Shown one piece after another: positions 45,738-54,949 of a DNA stretch of 64,000 nt. The DNA comes from Luteimonas suaedae (GTDB taxonomy: Bacteria > Pseudomonadota > Gammaproteobacteria > Xanthomonadales > Xanthomonadaceae): NCBI RefSeq assembly GCF_008312895.1, contig NZ_VSSP01000005.1:226034-290033 (forward strand), given 5' to 3'. The translations under genes were made by a program, and so were the position numbers. Each line of letters begins with the position of its first letter. Positions within the stretch are counted from its first letter, which is position 1. Under the pieces are notes generated by a model. That model saw nothing but the letters and a program-made list of their open reading frames with translations, was not told the origin of the DNA and searched no databases.

Positions 45738-46898
45738 TCACGCTGAACCGTATCCGCGCAGGAAGCCGATCACGAACATGCCGATCAGGCCGATGTTGGC
45801 GATCAGCAGGCCGCTCGGGCCGAAGGTGAGGCGGTAGAGCAGCGCCCGCCGTTCCGCGCTCTCCGGATTGCGCTTGGCATCGCGCCGGAGCAACGGGTTC
45901 ATGATCCGCGGCAGCGGCACCATCAGCTGGTAGTTCAACACCAGGAAGCCGGCGACCGCGATCGCCAGCGCCGGGACCGGGCTTTCGAACAGCCAGACCG
46001 CAGCGAGCACGCCCAGGCACATGACCGTCGCCATCGCCAGGTAGGCGTTGTAGCAGCGCAGAATCCGCCGCCGTTCCTCGGCGTCGTCGGCATAGCGCTC
46101 GAGCAGCTTGCGGCACAGCCAGGCGGTGATTAGGCTGGCCAGCACGCTGCCGCCGACCACGCCGGCGGACCCGAAGAACAGCTTGCCGAGCACGCCGCCG
46201 GCCAGTGTCGAGCCGGCCGTGGTCAGGCCCGCCGCCGCCGCCGGCTTGCTGAAACTTCCCAGCGCGGTGACCACGGTGAGCGCGAACGCGGTTCCCGGGG
46301 CGCTGCCGCGTGCGAACTCGCTGAAGCGCGCCAGCAGCTCGGTGCGCAGGCAGCTGCGGGCGCGCGAGAGCCGCTTGCGCACCGCGGCCTCGGACAGCCC
46401 CAGCAGGGACGCCACCTGGCGCGAGTTCCGGCCCTCGCGGTAGTACAGCAGCAGCACTTCGCGGCTGTCCTCGGGCAGTTCCGAGATCAGTTCGGCCGCC
46501 ACGGCTTCGCGTTCATGGTCGATCAGCTGCCGCATCGGGGTGCCGGCCGGGTCCGCGGCCTGGGCGATCGCCAGTTCGGCGACTTCGCCGTCCAGCGGCC
46601 GGTGCCGGTTGGCGCGCAGGTGGTCGTGCGCCAGGTTGCGCGCGATCTGCCGCAGCCACGGCAGGAAGCTGGTGGGGTTGTGGAGCCGGCCCAGCTGCTG
46701 CCAGGCCTTCAGGAAGGCTTCCTGGGCAATGTCCTCGCTGGCCGGCACGTCGCGGGTGATCGCCAGCGCCACCGCGGTCACGGTGTTCTGGCTGACGGCG
46801 ACGATGCGGCCGTAGGCGTGGCGATCGCCGGAGGCGGCGGCCGCCAGTTCGCGATGGATCAACTGTTCGATCGGCTGTTCGAGCGTATCGGCGGACAT
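45738..46898 (-). CDS. ECF-type sigma factor fused to a C-terminal membrane domain
   Basis: 386 aa. Region 2 (residues ~25-95: DRHAYGRIVAVSQNTVTAVA, DIAQEAFLKAWQQLGRLHNP, FLPWLRQIARNLAHDHLRAN) and region 4 (~135-195: LPEDSREVLLLYYREGRNSR, VASLLGLSEAAVRKRLSRAR). Instead of ending there, the protein continues ~190 residues with about five hydrophobic helices (GGVLGKLFFGSAGVVGG, MATVMCLGVLAAVWLF, GLLIANIGLIGMFVIGF). The membrane part may keep the sigma factor silent, acting as its own anti-sigma; this is inference. No separate anti-sigma gene flanks it. Confidence 0.88.
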   Translation of the reverse strand: MSADTLEQPIEQLIHRELAAAASGDRHAYGRIVAVSQNTVTAVALAITRDVPASEDIAQEAFLKAWQQLGRLHNPTSFLPWLRQIARNLAHDHLRANRHRPLDGEVAELAIAQAADPAGTPMRQLIDHEREAVAAELISELPEDSREVLLLYYREGRNSRQVASLLGLSEAAVRKRLSRARSCLRTELLARFSEFARGSAPGTAFALTVVTALGSFSKPAAAAGLTTAGSTLAGGVLGKLFFGSAGVVGGSVLASLITAWLCRKLLERYADDAEERRRILRCYNAYLAMATVMCLGVLAAVWLFESPVPALAIAVAGFLVLNYQLMVPLPRIMNPLLRRDAKRNPESAERRALLYRLTFGPSGLLIANIGLIGMFVIGFLRGYGSA

Positions 46899-47026
46899 GG
46901 CATCAACCGGTTCAGGCCTGCATCCTGGACGGATCCGGGCGTCGAGTGTGACGTATCCGGCCCGGCCGAGGCATCAGCCTGGCGTCCGCGAGAGACCGGC
47001 CGTCCCGGTACAACGATGTGGCATCC

Positions 47027-47168
47027 GTAGGAGCGCGCCATGCGCGCGATACCGCGGGCATTTCGCCGCCCGCGAATTTCGGTGACCGGCGCGCCTGCCG
47101 GTCCAGGATCGCGGCATCCACCGGATCCTGCCGGCGCCCGCGGCATCGCGCGCATGGCGCGCTCCTAC
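47027..47168 (-). repeat. GTAG-headed paired REP element, copy F (inverted orientation)
   Basis: 142 bp; the core reads in the opposite direction to copies A-E and H (CATTTCGCCGCCCGCG first). Arms are exact inverted repeats. It lies in the 330 bp gene-free stretch between the sigma-factor start and the DUF2007 gene end, 128 bp from the sigma start, so the sigma promoter is probably to its left. Nothing else was seen there. Confidence 0.88.
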
Positions 47169-47228
47169 GAGGCAGGCGGCGGGCGGATCAGAACGAACGC
47201 ACCAGCGCCCGAGACGGGTGCAAGCGGA

Positions 47229-47639
47229 TCAGAACGAGCGCACCAGCACCAGCGCGACCAGGATCGCGATCCCGACCAGCAGCATGCGCCGGTAGCGGAT
47301 GATCTTCCGCTGCGTCGGCTCGGGCGCGGCGCGGCTCGAACCCATCTTGCCGGGCGTATAGGCGGTGGAGAGGTAGCTGTCGCTGACCGGGCGCGTGGTC
47401 GGGCCAGAGAGTCCGGTTTCGCGCATGATCGCGCGCGCCCGCGGCTGGTCCTCCGAATGGGTCACCCAGACCGCTGGCTGCGGCCCGTGGTTGGCGCCCT
47501 CGCGGTAGCTGAAGGTGCGGCGGCGCCCGCTCTTGTAGGAGCGGCCGTTGGTGATGCGCACCTCGATGCCTTCGTCGCGCAGCAGCTGCGCGACCTTCTC
47601 GACGTTTTCGAGGCGTTGGCTGCTGAAGATCTGTCTCAT
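47229..47639 (-). CDS. DUF2007-domain protein with C-terminal membrane helix
   Basis: 136 aa. N-terminal DUF2007 (putative signal-transducing) domain: MRQIFSSQRLENVEKVAQLL, DEGIEVRITNGRSYKSGRR, AVWVTHSEDQPRARAIMRET. Then a linker and a single C-terminal helix (MLLVGIAILVALVLVRSF) that would anchor it with the domain in the cytoplasm. Four bases after the tesB stop, so they form an operon. Family function unproven. Confidence 0.82.
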   Translation of the reverse strand: MRQIFSSQRLENVEKVAQLLRDEGIEVRITNGRSYKSGRRRTFSYREGANHGPQPAVWVTHSEDQPRARAIMRETGLSGPTTRPVSDSYLSTAYTPGKMGSSRAAPEPTQRKIIRYRRMLLVGIAILVALVLVRSF

Positions 47640-47643
47640 GGCG

Positions 47644-48540
47644 TCATTCTTTCACGGGAACCTGCGCGGCGGCATCGACGTCCGCCACCACCCGGATCAG
47701 CCCCTCCTGCACGGTGCTGGCGACCAGGCGCCCGGTGCGATCGTAGATCAGCCCGCGTGCCAGTCCCCGTGAATCCTGCGCACTGGGGCTGTCGATCGAA
47801 TACAGCAGCCAGTCGTCGGCGCGGAACGGCCGGTGGAACCAGAGGCCGTGGTCGAGCGAGGCCATCTGCACGCCGGGCTGGTAGTAGCTGATGCCGTGCG
47901 GAAAGGTGGCGGTGCCGAGCAGCTGGAAGTCGGAGGCGTAGGCGAGCAGCGCGCGATGCAGTTCCGGCGCGTCGCCGACCGCTTCAGACAGGCGGAACCA
48001 GACCTGCTGGTAGGGCGGGCGTTTGGGCGGATCGAGCTCGTCGCGGGGATAGACGTGGCGGAACTCGAACGGGCCGGTGCGGTCGAGCCAGCGCTGCACC
48101 TTGGTCGGCAGCGTCTCCAGCACCGACACCGGGACCGACGGCGACGGTGCAATGTCCTCGGGCGCCGGGACCTCCGGCATCGCGAACTGGTGTTCGGCGC
48201 CGGCCTCGTGCTGCTGGAACGACGCGGCGCAGAAGAAGATCACTTTGCCGTGCTGGATCGCGGTCACCCGGCGCACCGAGAAGGTGCCGCCGTCGCGGGT
48301 GCGGTCGACCTCGTAGACGATCGGATGCTCGATGTCGCCGGCACGCAGGAAATAGGCGTGCAGCGAGTGTGCGTCGCGCGCGTGCGTCATCGTCGCCTGC
48401 GCCGCCGACAGCGCCTGCCCGAGCACCTGGCCGCCGAACACGTACTTGGTGCCGATGTCGCGGCTCTGGCCGCGGAACAGGTTGTCCTCGAGCCGCTCCA
48501 GCGACAGCAGTTCGATCAGTTCGGAGACGGGCGATTGCAT
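47644..48540 (-). CDS. tesB: Acyl-CoA thioesterase II
   Basis: 298 aa, two hot-dog folds. LERLEDNLFRGQSRDIGTKY, VFGGQVLGQALSAAQATMT, AYFLRAGDIEHPIVYEVDRT, then second fold ASLDHGLWFHRPFRADDWLL and SRGLARGLIYDRTGRLVAST with the catalytic Asp/Gln/Thr group of TesB. Hydrolyses fatty acyl-CoA, relieving CoA sequestration. Followed by the DUF2007 gene. Confidence 0.96.
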   Translation of the reverse strand: MQSPVSELIELLSLERLEDNLFRGQSRDIGTKYVFGGQVLGQALSAAQATMTHARDAHSLHAYFLRAGDIEHPIVYEVDRTRDGGTFSVRRVTAIQHGKVIFFCAASFQQHEAGAEHQFAMPEVPAPEDIAPSPSVPVSVLETLPTKVQRWLDRTGPFEFRHVYPRDELDPPKRPPYQQVWFRLSEAVGDAPELHRALLAYASDFQLLGTATFPHGISYYQPGVQMASLDHGLWFHRPFRADDWLLYSIDSPSAQDSRGLARGLIYDRTGRLVASTVQEGLIRVVADVDAAAQVPVKE

Positions 48541-48711
48541 GCGGATACGGGGCGGCGGCGGACCGGGGATTATAGGCGGTGCCGCGGTATGTCCCGTCCT
48601 AGGGAGCGATGCCCGATGTCCGGGTCACTGTGGCAATGGCGGCGGTACGCCGCCATCGGGAAGCCGACAGCGCCGGTGCCGTTGTCGTCCGGACTTGGGT
48701 CGGTTCGCGGC

Positions 48712-48734
48712 GTCGCGACTTCCTTCGCTCCCAC
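48712..48734 (-). repeat. GTGGGAGCGA...GTCGCGAC short repeat
   Basis: GTCGCGACTTCCTTCGCTCC plus CAC, a minus-strand copy of the repeat seen at 29277, 38418/38471 and 62747. It is the only feature seen in the 210 bp convergent-side gap 48541-48750. Confidence 0.7.
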
Positions 48735-48750
48735 GAGGGAGACGGGCGAC

Positions 48751-49329
48751 CTACGGGATCAGCCGCTGCAGCGGTACCGCATCGAGCACCCTCGGCCACG
48801 GAAACTGCGGCCCGGGATCGCATTTGCGCGCGACCATCCGCGCAGGGTCGTCGCTGGCCGCGACACGCGCGGTATCCAGGTCCTCGTGTCCGGCGACCAG
48901 GCGCAGCGCCGGCAGCACGTGCGCCAGGTGCCGCAGCAGCCGCACCAGCGCATCGACCTGCGCGTCCGGATAGGTTTCGTCCATCGCCTGGTGGCGCGTG
49001 TCGTACCAGTGCGGAAAGCGTCCGCGATTGACCAGTTCGATACCCACCGAACGCGGGTTCCAGCCGCGCACGTGATGCGCGATACGTTCCGCCGGAACGA
49101 ACTCGACGATCGCGCCGTCGCGGTCGACGTACCAGTGGCCGCTGGCGCCGGTGCCGACGGCGGGATACAGCAACCGCTCGCCGTACTCGCGCGCCAGTGC
49201 CATGTCCGGCAGCTCGGTGCAGTGGATCACCGCCAGATCGATGTCCGACAGCGACCGTGGCCCCAGCCGGTCCACGTAGGGCAACGGCTGCGACACGATC
49301 TGCGGGGCGGAGGCCGGGCCGGACGACAT
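48751..49329 (-). CDS. N-acetylmuramoyl-L-alanine amidase, AmpD-like (Amidase_2)
   Basis: 192 aa, no signal peptide, so cytoplasmic as AmpD is. Zinc ligands: His in LAVIHCTELPD, His in RLVAGHEDLDTARV, Asp in RKCDPGPQFPW. Also GHWYVDRDGAIVEFVP and VGIELVNRG, the substrate wall. Would cleave anhydro-muropeptides during cell-wall recycling and so influence beta-lactamase induction if an ampC/ampR pair exists. ATG at 49329 was chosen; the long upstream frame is antisense to the MOSC gene. Divergent from the MOSC gene with only 23 bp between them. Confidence 0.87.
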   Translation of the reverse strand: MSSGPASAPQIVSQPLPYVDRLGPRSLSDIDLAVIHCTELPDMALAREYGERLLYPAVGTGASGHWYVDRDGAIVEFVPAERIAHHVRGWNPRSVGIELVNRGRFPHWYDTRHQAMDETYPDAQVDALVRLLRHLAHVLPALRLVAGHEDLDTARVAASDDPARMVARKCDPGPQFPWPRVLDAVPLQRLIP

Positions 49330-49352
49330 GCAGCGGATGCTAGCATTCACGG

Positions 49353-49856
49353 ATGACCCAGCTGCCGCCTCCGGGCACCGAACTGCACCGGTTGATGACA
49401 CGCTTTCCCCGCCGCGGCAGGCTGGATTGGATCGGCCTGCGCCCCGCGCGCGAGGCGCCGATGCGCGAGGTCGGATCCGTCCAGGCGAGCGCCGGTGGCG
49501 GCCTCGACGGCGACCGCTATCGCGGCGGCAGCGGCAAGCGCGGCGCCACCCTGATCCAGGTCGAGCACCTGCCCGCGATCGCCGCACTGGCCGGCCTGCC
49601 CGCCGTGCAGCCGGTGACCCTGCGCCGCAACCTGGTGGTGTCCGGCATCGCGCTGATCGCGCTGAAGGGCTGCCGCTTCCGCATCGGCGAGGTCGTGTTC
49701 GAGGGCACCGATCCCTGCGATCCGTGCTCGCGCATGGAAGACGCGCTCGGCCCCGGCGGCTACAACGCCATGCGCGGCATGGGCGGGCTGTGCGCGCGCA
49801 TCGTCGCGGGCGGCGTGCTGCGGGTCGGCGACGCCGTGGAATGGATCGAACCGTGA
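49353..49856 (+). CDS. MOSC domain protein
   Basis: 167 aa. Beta-barrel MOSC signature: GLDGDRYRGGSGKRGATLIQ, RRNLVVSGIALIALKGCRFR, EGTDPCDPCSRMEDALGPGG, and the conserved Cys in GGLCARIVAGG. MOSC domains transfer sulfur or bind the molybdenum cofactor; this is a free-standing one like YiiM/YuaD, likely in detoxification of N-hydroxylated bases. Ends in GTGA overlapping the next start. Confidence 0.9.
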   Translation: MTQLPPPGTELHRLMTRFPRRGRLDWIGLRPAREAPMREVGSVQASAGGGLDGDRYRGGSGKRGATLIQVEHLPAIAALAGLPAVQPVTLRRNLVVSGIALIALKGCRFRIGEVVFEGTDPCDPCSRMEDALGPGGYNAMRGMGGLCARIVAGGVLRVGDAVEWIEP

Positions 49857-50383
49857 GCGCGCGCGGGCACTGCATCCTGTCGCACGGTTTCGAGAGCGGG
49901 CCGGATGCGACCAAGGTCACCGCGCTCGCCGAGGTGGCCGAGCGCCTGGGCTGGAGCCACGAGCGCCCGGACTACACCGACCTCGACGCCCGGCGCGAGA
50001 TCAGCGATCTCGGCGATGTGTCGTCGCGGCTGCAGCGGCTGCTGGTGAAGGCACGCAGCGCGGCTGCGCGTGGACCGCTGGTGCTGGCCGGCTCCAGCCT
50101 CGGCGCCTGGGTATCAGGGCAGGTGTCGCTGCAGGTGCCGGTGGCGGGCCTGTTCCTGATGGCGCCGCCGGTGCGGATGGGCGACGCGCCGCCGCTGCAG
50201 GCGGCCGAGGTGCCGACGTCGCTGGTGCACGGCTGGGACGACGAACTGATCCCGGCGGCGGAGGTCGTGGCCTGGGCACAGGCGCGGCGTGCGCGGCTGC
50301 TGCTGGTGGACGACTCGCATCGCCTTTCCGGCCATGTCGAGGCATCGGCGCAGGCCTTCGCGCAGCTGCTCGAAGCGCTGTGA
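49853..50383 (+). CDS. Small alpha/beta hydrolase (YqiA/YcfP-like esterase)
   Basis: 176 aa. GHCILSHGFESGPDATKV (oxyanion strand), nucleophile in LVLAGSSLGAWVSGQVSLQV, Asp in LVHGWDDELIP and His in DSHRLSGHVE. Start is GTG at 49853, four bases overlapping the MOSC gene. Compact size suggests a YqiA/YcfP-type thioesterase or esterase; no substrate known. Confidence 0.85.
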   Translation: MSARGHCILSHGFESGPDATKVTALAEVAERLGWSHERPDYTDLDARREISDLGDVSSRLQRLLVKARSAAARGPLVLAGSSLGAWVSGQVSLQVPVAGLFLMAPPVRMGDAPPLQAAEVPTSLVHGWDDELIPAAEVVAWAQARRARLLLVDDSHRLSGHVEASAQAFAQLLEAL

Positions 50384-50416
50384 GTCCGGTCATGCCGGCC
50401 CTGGACGCATTTTTCC

Positions 50417-50558
50417 GTAGGAGCGCGCCATGCGCGCGATGCCGCGGGTATTTCCCCGCCCGCGAATTCCGGCGACTCGCGCGCCTGCCGGTCCGGAATC
50501 GCGGCATCCGCCGGATCCTGTCGGTACCTGCGGCATCGCGCGCATGGCGCGCTCCTAC
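50417..50558 (-). repeat. GTAG-headed paired REP element, copy G (inverted), just before rlmL
   Basis: 142 bp in the same orientation as copy F. It ends 21 bases before the rlmL ATG, so it overlaps or abuts the promoter zone and probably lies in the leader. One reading frame is open all the way through the repeat and into rlmL, producing an artificial 50-codon N-terminal extension. Confidence 0.88.
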
Positions 50559-50579
50559 GGGCGGCCACGGTCGTTTGAC

Positions 50580-52823
50580 ATGAAATTCTTCGCCTCCTGC
50601 GCCAAGGGCCTCGAATACCTGCTCGTCGACGAGCTGTCCGCGCTCGGCTGCGCGCACGCCACCGCGGCGGTTGCCGGCGCCAACGTCGACGGCAGCCTTG
50701 CCGACGCCCAGCGCGCGGTGCTGTGGTCGCGCATCGCCAGCCGCGTGCTGTGGCCGCTGACCGAATACGACTGCCCCGACGAACAGGCGCTGTATGCCGG
50801 CGCGCACGCGCTGCCCTGGCACGAGCACCTGGCGCCGGGCATGACGCTCGCGGTCGACGCCCATGTCTCCGGCGAGGCGATCACCCATGCGCGCTACGCG
50901 GCGCAGCGGATCAAGGATGCGGTGGTCGACGCCATGCGTGCGCACGACGGCACCCGTCCCGACGTCGACCTCGACGCGCCGGACCTGCGACTGAACCTGG
51001 TGGTGCGCAAGGGCAGGGCGGTGCTGTCGGTGGACCTGGGCGGCGGACCGCTGCATCGCCGCGGCTGGCGCCGCGCGCAGGGCGAGGCGCCGCTGAAGGA
51101 GAACCTTGCCGCGGCGGTGCTGCTGCGCGGCGGCTGGCCGCAGCGCCATGCCGACGGCGGCGCGCTGCTCGACCCGATGTGCGGCAGCGGCACGCTGCTG
51201 ATCGAGGGTGCGCTGATGGCGGCGGACGTGGCGCCCGGATTACAGCGGCTGCGCGCCATCGCCATGGATGCCGGGGTCGAAACCGACGACGGCGCGCTGT
51301 TGCCGACGCGTTGGCCCGGATTCGACCGCGATGCGTGGCGCGCGCTCTGGCGGGACGCGCGCGAGCGCGAGCGCAACGGGCGCGCCGCGCTGCAGCCGGC
51401 CTTCTTCGGCAGCGATCTCGATCCGCGCGCGATCGACGCCGCGCAGGCCAATGCCGCCGCGGCCGGCGTCGCCGATGCCCTGGTGCTCGAAACGGCGGCG
51501 GTCGACCGGCTCGAAACGACGTTCCCGCTCCTCCGCGGACCGGCTGGCGAAGGCGGGGAGCCGGCGCCCGGTCTCGTCGTCTGCAATCCGCCCTACGACG
51601 CACGGCTGGCCGCCGATCCAGCCCTGTACCGCGCGCTCGGCGCTGCCCTCAAGCGCGCCGTGCCCGGCTGGCGTGCAAGCCTGTTGTGTGGCGACGACGC
51701 ACTCGCCTTCGCCACCGGCCTGCGCGCGCGCAAGCGCTACAAGGTGTTCAACGGCGCGCTGGAATGCGCCCTGATCGTGTGCGATTCGGTCGCGCACGAA
51801 ACCGCCGCCGCGGACGTGCCACGCACGCTCTCCGAAGGCGCACAGATGGTCGCCAACCGCCTGCGCAAGAACCTGCGTGGCCTCAAGGCCTGGCGCCGGC
51901 GCGATGGCGTCGACTGCTTCCGCGCCTACGACGCCGACCTGCCCGAATACGCTGCCGCGATCGACGTCTATGCCGAGGCCGACGATCCGGGCCGCCACTG
52001 GCTGCACGTGCAGGAATACGCCGCCCCCGACGAGATCCCGGAGCAGGTCACTCGCCGCCGCTTCAACGACCTGCTGGCTGCCGCGCGCGAGGTGTTCGAA
52101 CTGCCGCGCGAGCGCATCGCGCTGAAGACCCGCAGCCGCGGCAAGGGCGGCAGCAAGTACGGCCGCTTCGACGCGCGCGGCGAGTTCCTGGTGGTGCGCG
52201 AAGGCGATGCGCGGCTGCGCGTGAACCTGTTCGACTATCTCGACACCGGCCTGTTCCTCGACCATCGCCCGCTGCGCGCGCGTATTGCCGCCGAGGCGCG
52301 CGGCGCGCGTTTCCTCAACCTGTTCTGCTACACCGGCGCGGCCACCGTGCAGGCGGCGGTGGGCGGCGCGGAACAGACCACCAGCGTCGACCTGTCGGCG
52401 ACCTACCTGCAGTGGCTCGCCGACAACCTGCGCGAGAACGGTTTGGGCGGCAGCGCCCACCGGCTGGTGCAGGCCGACGCGCTGCAGTGGCTGGAGGCCG
52501 AGCGTGGCCGCTACGACCTGATCTTCTGCGATCCGCCGACCTTCTCCAATTCGGCGCGGGCGAAGGACTTCGACCTCCAGCGCGAGCACGTGCGCCTGTT
52601 GCGCGCCGCGGTGGCGCGGCTGGCGCCGGACGGGGTGCTCTATTTCAGCAACAACTTCCGCCGCTTCCGGATGGACAGCGGTGCGGTGTCGGCGTTCGCC
52701 GATTGCGAGGACATCAGCGCCGCGACCATCCCGCCCGACTTCGCCCGCAACCCGCGCATCCACAAGACATGGCGCCTGCGGTGGCGTACTCCAATGGAAT
52801 CGTCCGGCGATCCGCCCGCGTAA
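50580..52823 (+). CDS. rlmL: Bifunctional 23S rRNA methyltransferase RlmKL
   Basis: 747 aa. N-terminal THUMP-like part ([20 protein letters not shown]), RlmL m2G2445 domain with SAM motif [20 protein letters not shown] and catalytic NPPYDARL, then the RlmK m7G2069 domain ([37 protein letters not shown]). Acts during large-subunit assembly. ATG at 50580 matches the family start; the upstream open frame is repeat DNA. Followed by a pirin gene 84 bp downstream. Confidence 0.96.
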   Translation: MKFFASCAKGLEYLLVDELSALGCAHATAAVAGANVDGSLADAQRAVLWSRIASRVLWPLTEYDCPDEQALYAGAHALPWHEHLAPGMTLAVDAHVSGEAITHARYAAQRIKDAVVDAMRAHDGTRPDVDLDAPDLRLNLVVRKGRAVLSVDLGGGPLHRRGWRRAQGEAPLKENLAAAVLLRGGWPQRHADGGALLDPMCGSGTLLIEGALMAADVAPGLQRLRAIAMDAGVETDDGALLPTRWPGFDRDAWRALWRDARERERNGRAALQPAFFGSDLDPRAIDAAQANAAAAGVADALVLETAAVDRLETTFPLLRGPAGEGGEPAPGLVVCNPPYDARLAADPALYRALGAALKRAVPGWRASLLCGDDALAFATGLRARKRYKVFNGALECALIVCDSVAHETAAADVPRTLSEGAQMVANRLRKNLRGLKAWRRRDGVDCFRAYDADLPEYAAAIDVYAEADDPGRHWLHVQEYAAPDEIPEQVTRRRFNDLLAAAREVFELPRERIALKTRSRGKGGSKYGRFDARGEFLVVREGDARLRVNLFDYLDTGLFLDHRPLRARIAAEARGARFLNLFCYTGAATVQAAVGGAEQTTSVDLSATYLQWLADNLRENGLGGSAHRLVQADALQWLEAERGRYDLIFCDPPTFSNSARAKDFDLQREHVRLLRAAVARLAPDGVLYFSNNFRRFRMDSGAVSAFADCEDISAATIPPDFARNPRIHKTWRLRWRTPMESSGDPPA

Positions 52824-52907
52824 CCTTCCGTTCCACCGATGGAGATGCCATCACACCGCCGCGTCCCCATCTTGAGCGGCACACACGTTTTCGCCACAGG
52901 AGCCGCC

Positions 52908-53768
52908 ATGAGCGCCACCGCCCCGATCCGCCATGCCCGCATCGCCCGCAAGATCCGCGGCAGCGCCGCGTCCGACGGCGCCGGCGTCAAGCTCACCCGG
53001 GTCATCGGCGCGGCCGAGCTGCCGGACCTCGATCCGTTCCTGCTGCTCGACGAGTTCGGCACCGACCGTGCCGAGGACTACATCGCCGGTTTCCCGGACC
53101 ATCCGCACCGCGGCTTCGAGACCGTCACCTACATGCTCGACGGCCGCATGCGCCATCGCGACAACCATGGCAACGAGGGCCTGCTGGTGCCCGGCAGCGT
53201 GCAGTGGATGACCGCCGGCCGCGGGCTGGTGCATTCGGAAATGCCGGAGCAGCAGGCCGGCCGCATGCGCGGCTTCCAGCTGTGGGTCAACCTGCCGGCG
53301 AAGGACAAGATGGCCGAGCCCCGCTACCAGGAATTCGGGCCGGAGCGGATCCCGGTGGTCGCGCCCGCCGCGGGCGTGGAGGTGAAGGTGATCGCCGGCC
53401 GCGTCGGCGAGGTGTCCGGCCCGATTGCGCAGCCGGCGACCGATCCGGTCTACCTCGATGTCGCGCTCGCGCCGGGGGCCGGTTGGCGCCATCGCCTGCC
53501 AGAGGGCCACAACGCCTTCGTCTATGCCTTCGAAGGCGCGCTGACGATCGGCGAGGGTGAGGACGCGCGCGTGCTGGAAGCGCGGGAACTGGCGGTGCTC
53601 GGCGGCGGCGAGGCGCTGGCGCTGCAGGCCGGCGACGCCGGTGCGCGGCTAATCCTGGTCGCCGGGCGGCCGTTGCGCGAACCGGTGGTGCGCCATGGCC
53701 CGTTCGTGATGAACACCCGGCAGGAGATCATGCAGGCCTTCGTGGACTTCCAGGAAGGCCGCTTTTGA
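52908..53768 (+). CDS. Pirin family protein (first of two)
   Basis: 286 aa, two cupin barrels. FDPFL-like start (PDLDPFLLLDEFGTDRAEDY), metal ligands in FPDHPHRGFETVTYMLDG and RDNHGNEG, SVQWMTAGRGLVHSEMPEQ (Glu), then QLWVNLPAKDKMAEP. Iron-binding; some pirins have quercetinase activity or act as co-regulators, so the role is not certain. ATG at 52908 with CAGGAG upstream. Stop abuts an inverted-repeat tandem. Confidence 0.93.
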   Translation: MSATAPIRHARIARKIRGSAASDGAGVKLTRVIGAAELPDLDPFLLLDEFGTDRAEDYIAGFPDHPHRGFETVTYMLDGRMRHRDNHGNEGLLVPGSVQWMTAGRGLVHSEMPEQQAGRMRGFQLWVNLPAKDKMAEPRYQEFGPERIPVVAPAAGVEVKVIAGRVGEVSGPIAQPATDPVYLDVALAPGAGWRHRLPEGHNAFVYAFEGALTIGEGEDARVLEARELAVLGGGEALALQAGDAGARLILVAGRPLREPVVRHGPFVMNTRQEIMQAFVDFQEGRF

Positions 53769-54001
53769 GGAGCAGAAACGAGTGAAGAGGAGTGAGAAAC
53801 GAGAGAAGGCAGCAGCCTCCGCAGCTCGCGATGCGGCCGTCTCCCGCTCTTACTCGTTTCTCACTTCTCTCCACTCACTCCTGTTTGAAAGAGTAGAAAC
53901 GAGTGAAGAGGAGTGAGAAACGAGAGAAAGCAGCCTGCACCATCCGCGATGCTGCCAGTCCTCGCTCTCTCTCATTTCTCACTCCTCTCCACTCACTCCT
54001 G
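53768..54001. repeat. Two tandem 121 bp imperfect inverted repeats between convergent genes
   Basis: Each unit begins AGAAACGAGTGAAGAGGAGT and closes with ACTCCTCTCCACTCACTCCT-like sequence, so it folds on itself; the two units repeat with a 121 bp period (53774 and 53895). AT content is much higher than in neighbouring DNA. The array exactly fills the space between the pirin and aquaporin stop codons and may terminate both transcripts. Confidence 0.88.
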
Positions 54002-54745
54002 CTATACGGTCGCGGCTTTCGGCGACGGATCGGCCGTTTCGCTTCCGAGCCACTTGTAGGTGATGCCGCCGATCACGCCGCCGAGGATCGGCGCCAGCCA
54101 GAACAGCCACAACTGACCGAGCGCGCCGGAGCCGGCGAACAGCGCCACGCCGGTCGAGCGCGCCGGATTGACCGAGGTGTTGGTCACCGGAATGCTGACC
54201 AGGTGGATCAGGGTCAACGCCAGGCCGATCGCGATCGGCGCGAACGCCGCCGGCGCCAGTTTGTGCGTCGCGCCCATGATGACGACGACGAACATCGCGG
54301 TCAGCACGACCTCGGTCAGGAACGCGGCCGCGGCGCCGTAGCCGCCGGGCGACAGCGCGCCGTAGCCGTTGCTGGCGAAGGCGCCGGGCGCGATGGGATC
54401 GATCGCGAAACCCGTGACGTCGCTGGCGATCAGGAACAGGATCCAGCCGGCGAAGACCGCGCCGACGACCTGCGCGACGATGTAGAGCAGCAGATCCTTG
54501 GCCGCGAAGCGTCCGCCGGCCCACAGGCCGAAACTCACGGCAGGGTTGAAGTGACCGCCGGAGATGCGGCCGAACGCGTAGGCGCCGGTGAGCACGGCCA
54601 AGCCGAATGCCAGCGACACGCCGAGCAGGCCGATGCCGAGCGGATTGCCGTCGCCGCCGAAGTTCGCCGCCAGCACCGCACTGCCGCAACCGCCGAGCAC
54701 CAGCCAGAACGTGCCGAGGAACTCGGCCGCAAGACGCTTGATCAT
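54002..54745 (-). CDS. aqpZ: Aquaporin Z
   Basis: 247-residue water channel with six helices and the two half-helix NPA boxes: [12 protein letters not shown] and [12 protein letters not shown]. Selectivity Arg follows the second NPA and His lies in [16 protein letters not shown], giving the narrow water-selective (not glycerol) filter. ATG at 54745 (a GTG sits one codon before it). Monocistronic and convergent with the pirin gene. Confidence 0.96.
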   Translation of the reverse strand: MIKRLAAEFLGTFWLVLGGCGSAVLAANFGGDGNPLGIGLLGVSLAFGLAVLTGAYAFGRISGGHFNPAVSFGLWAGGRFAAKDLLLYIVAQVVGAVFAGWILFLIASDVTGFAIDPIAPGAFASNGYGALSPGGYGAAAAFLTEVVLTAMFVVVIMGATHKLAPAAFAPIAIGLALTLIHLVSIPVTNTSVNPARSTGVALFAGSGALGQLWLFWLAPILGGVIGGITYKWLGSETADPSPKAATV

Positions 54746-54949
54746 CACACTTCCCCCTAAGCAGACAGCCGGAATGGCCGCTGCGAACGCTAGATCAAGA
54801 CCGTGATCCTGATGTTCGGATTTCGTTAACGCGCACGTGTTGCCGATGTCCGGCCGGGAAGGCGACGCGACATCTCGATCCCGGCTCTCGACCCGGGGCT
54901 GGCCGATCGGCAGGCCGTGAACGGCGAACGTGGGAACCGGACGCTCAGT

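Noticed and set aside
50723..53560. 945-codon plus-strand frame across rlmL and the pirin gene
   Set aside because: Out-of-frame Arg/Ala-rich shadow that ignores the boundary between two real genes.
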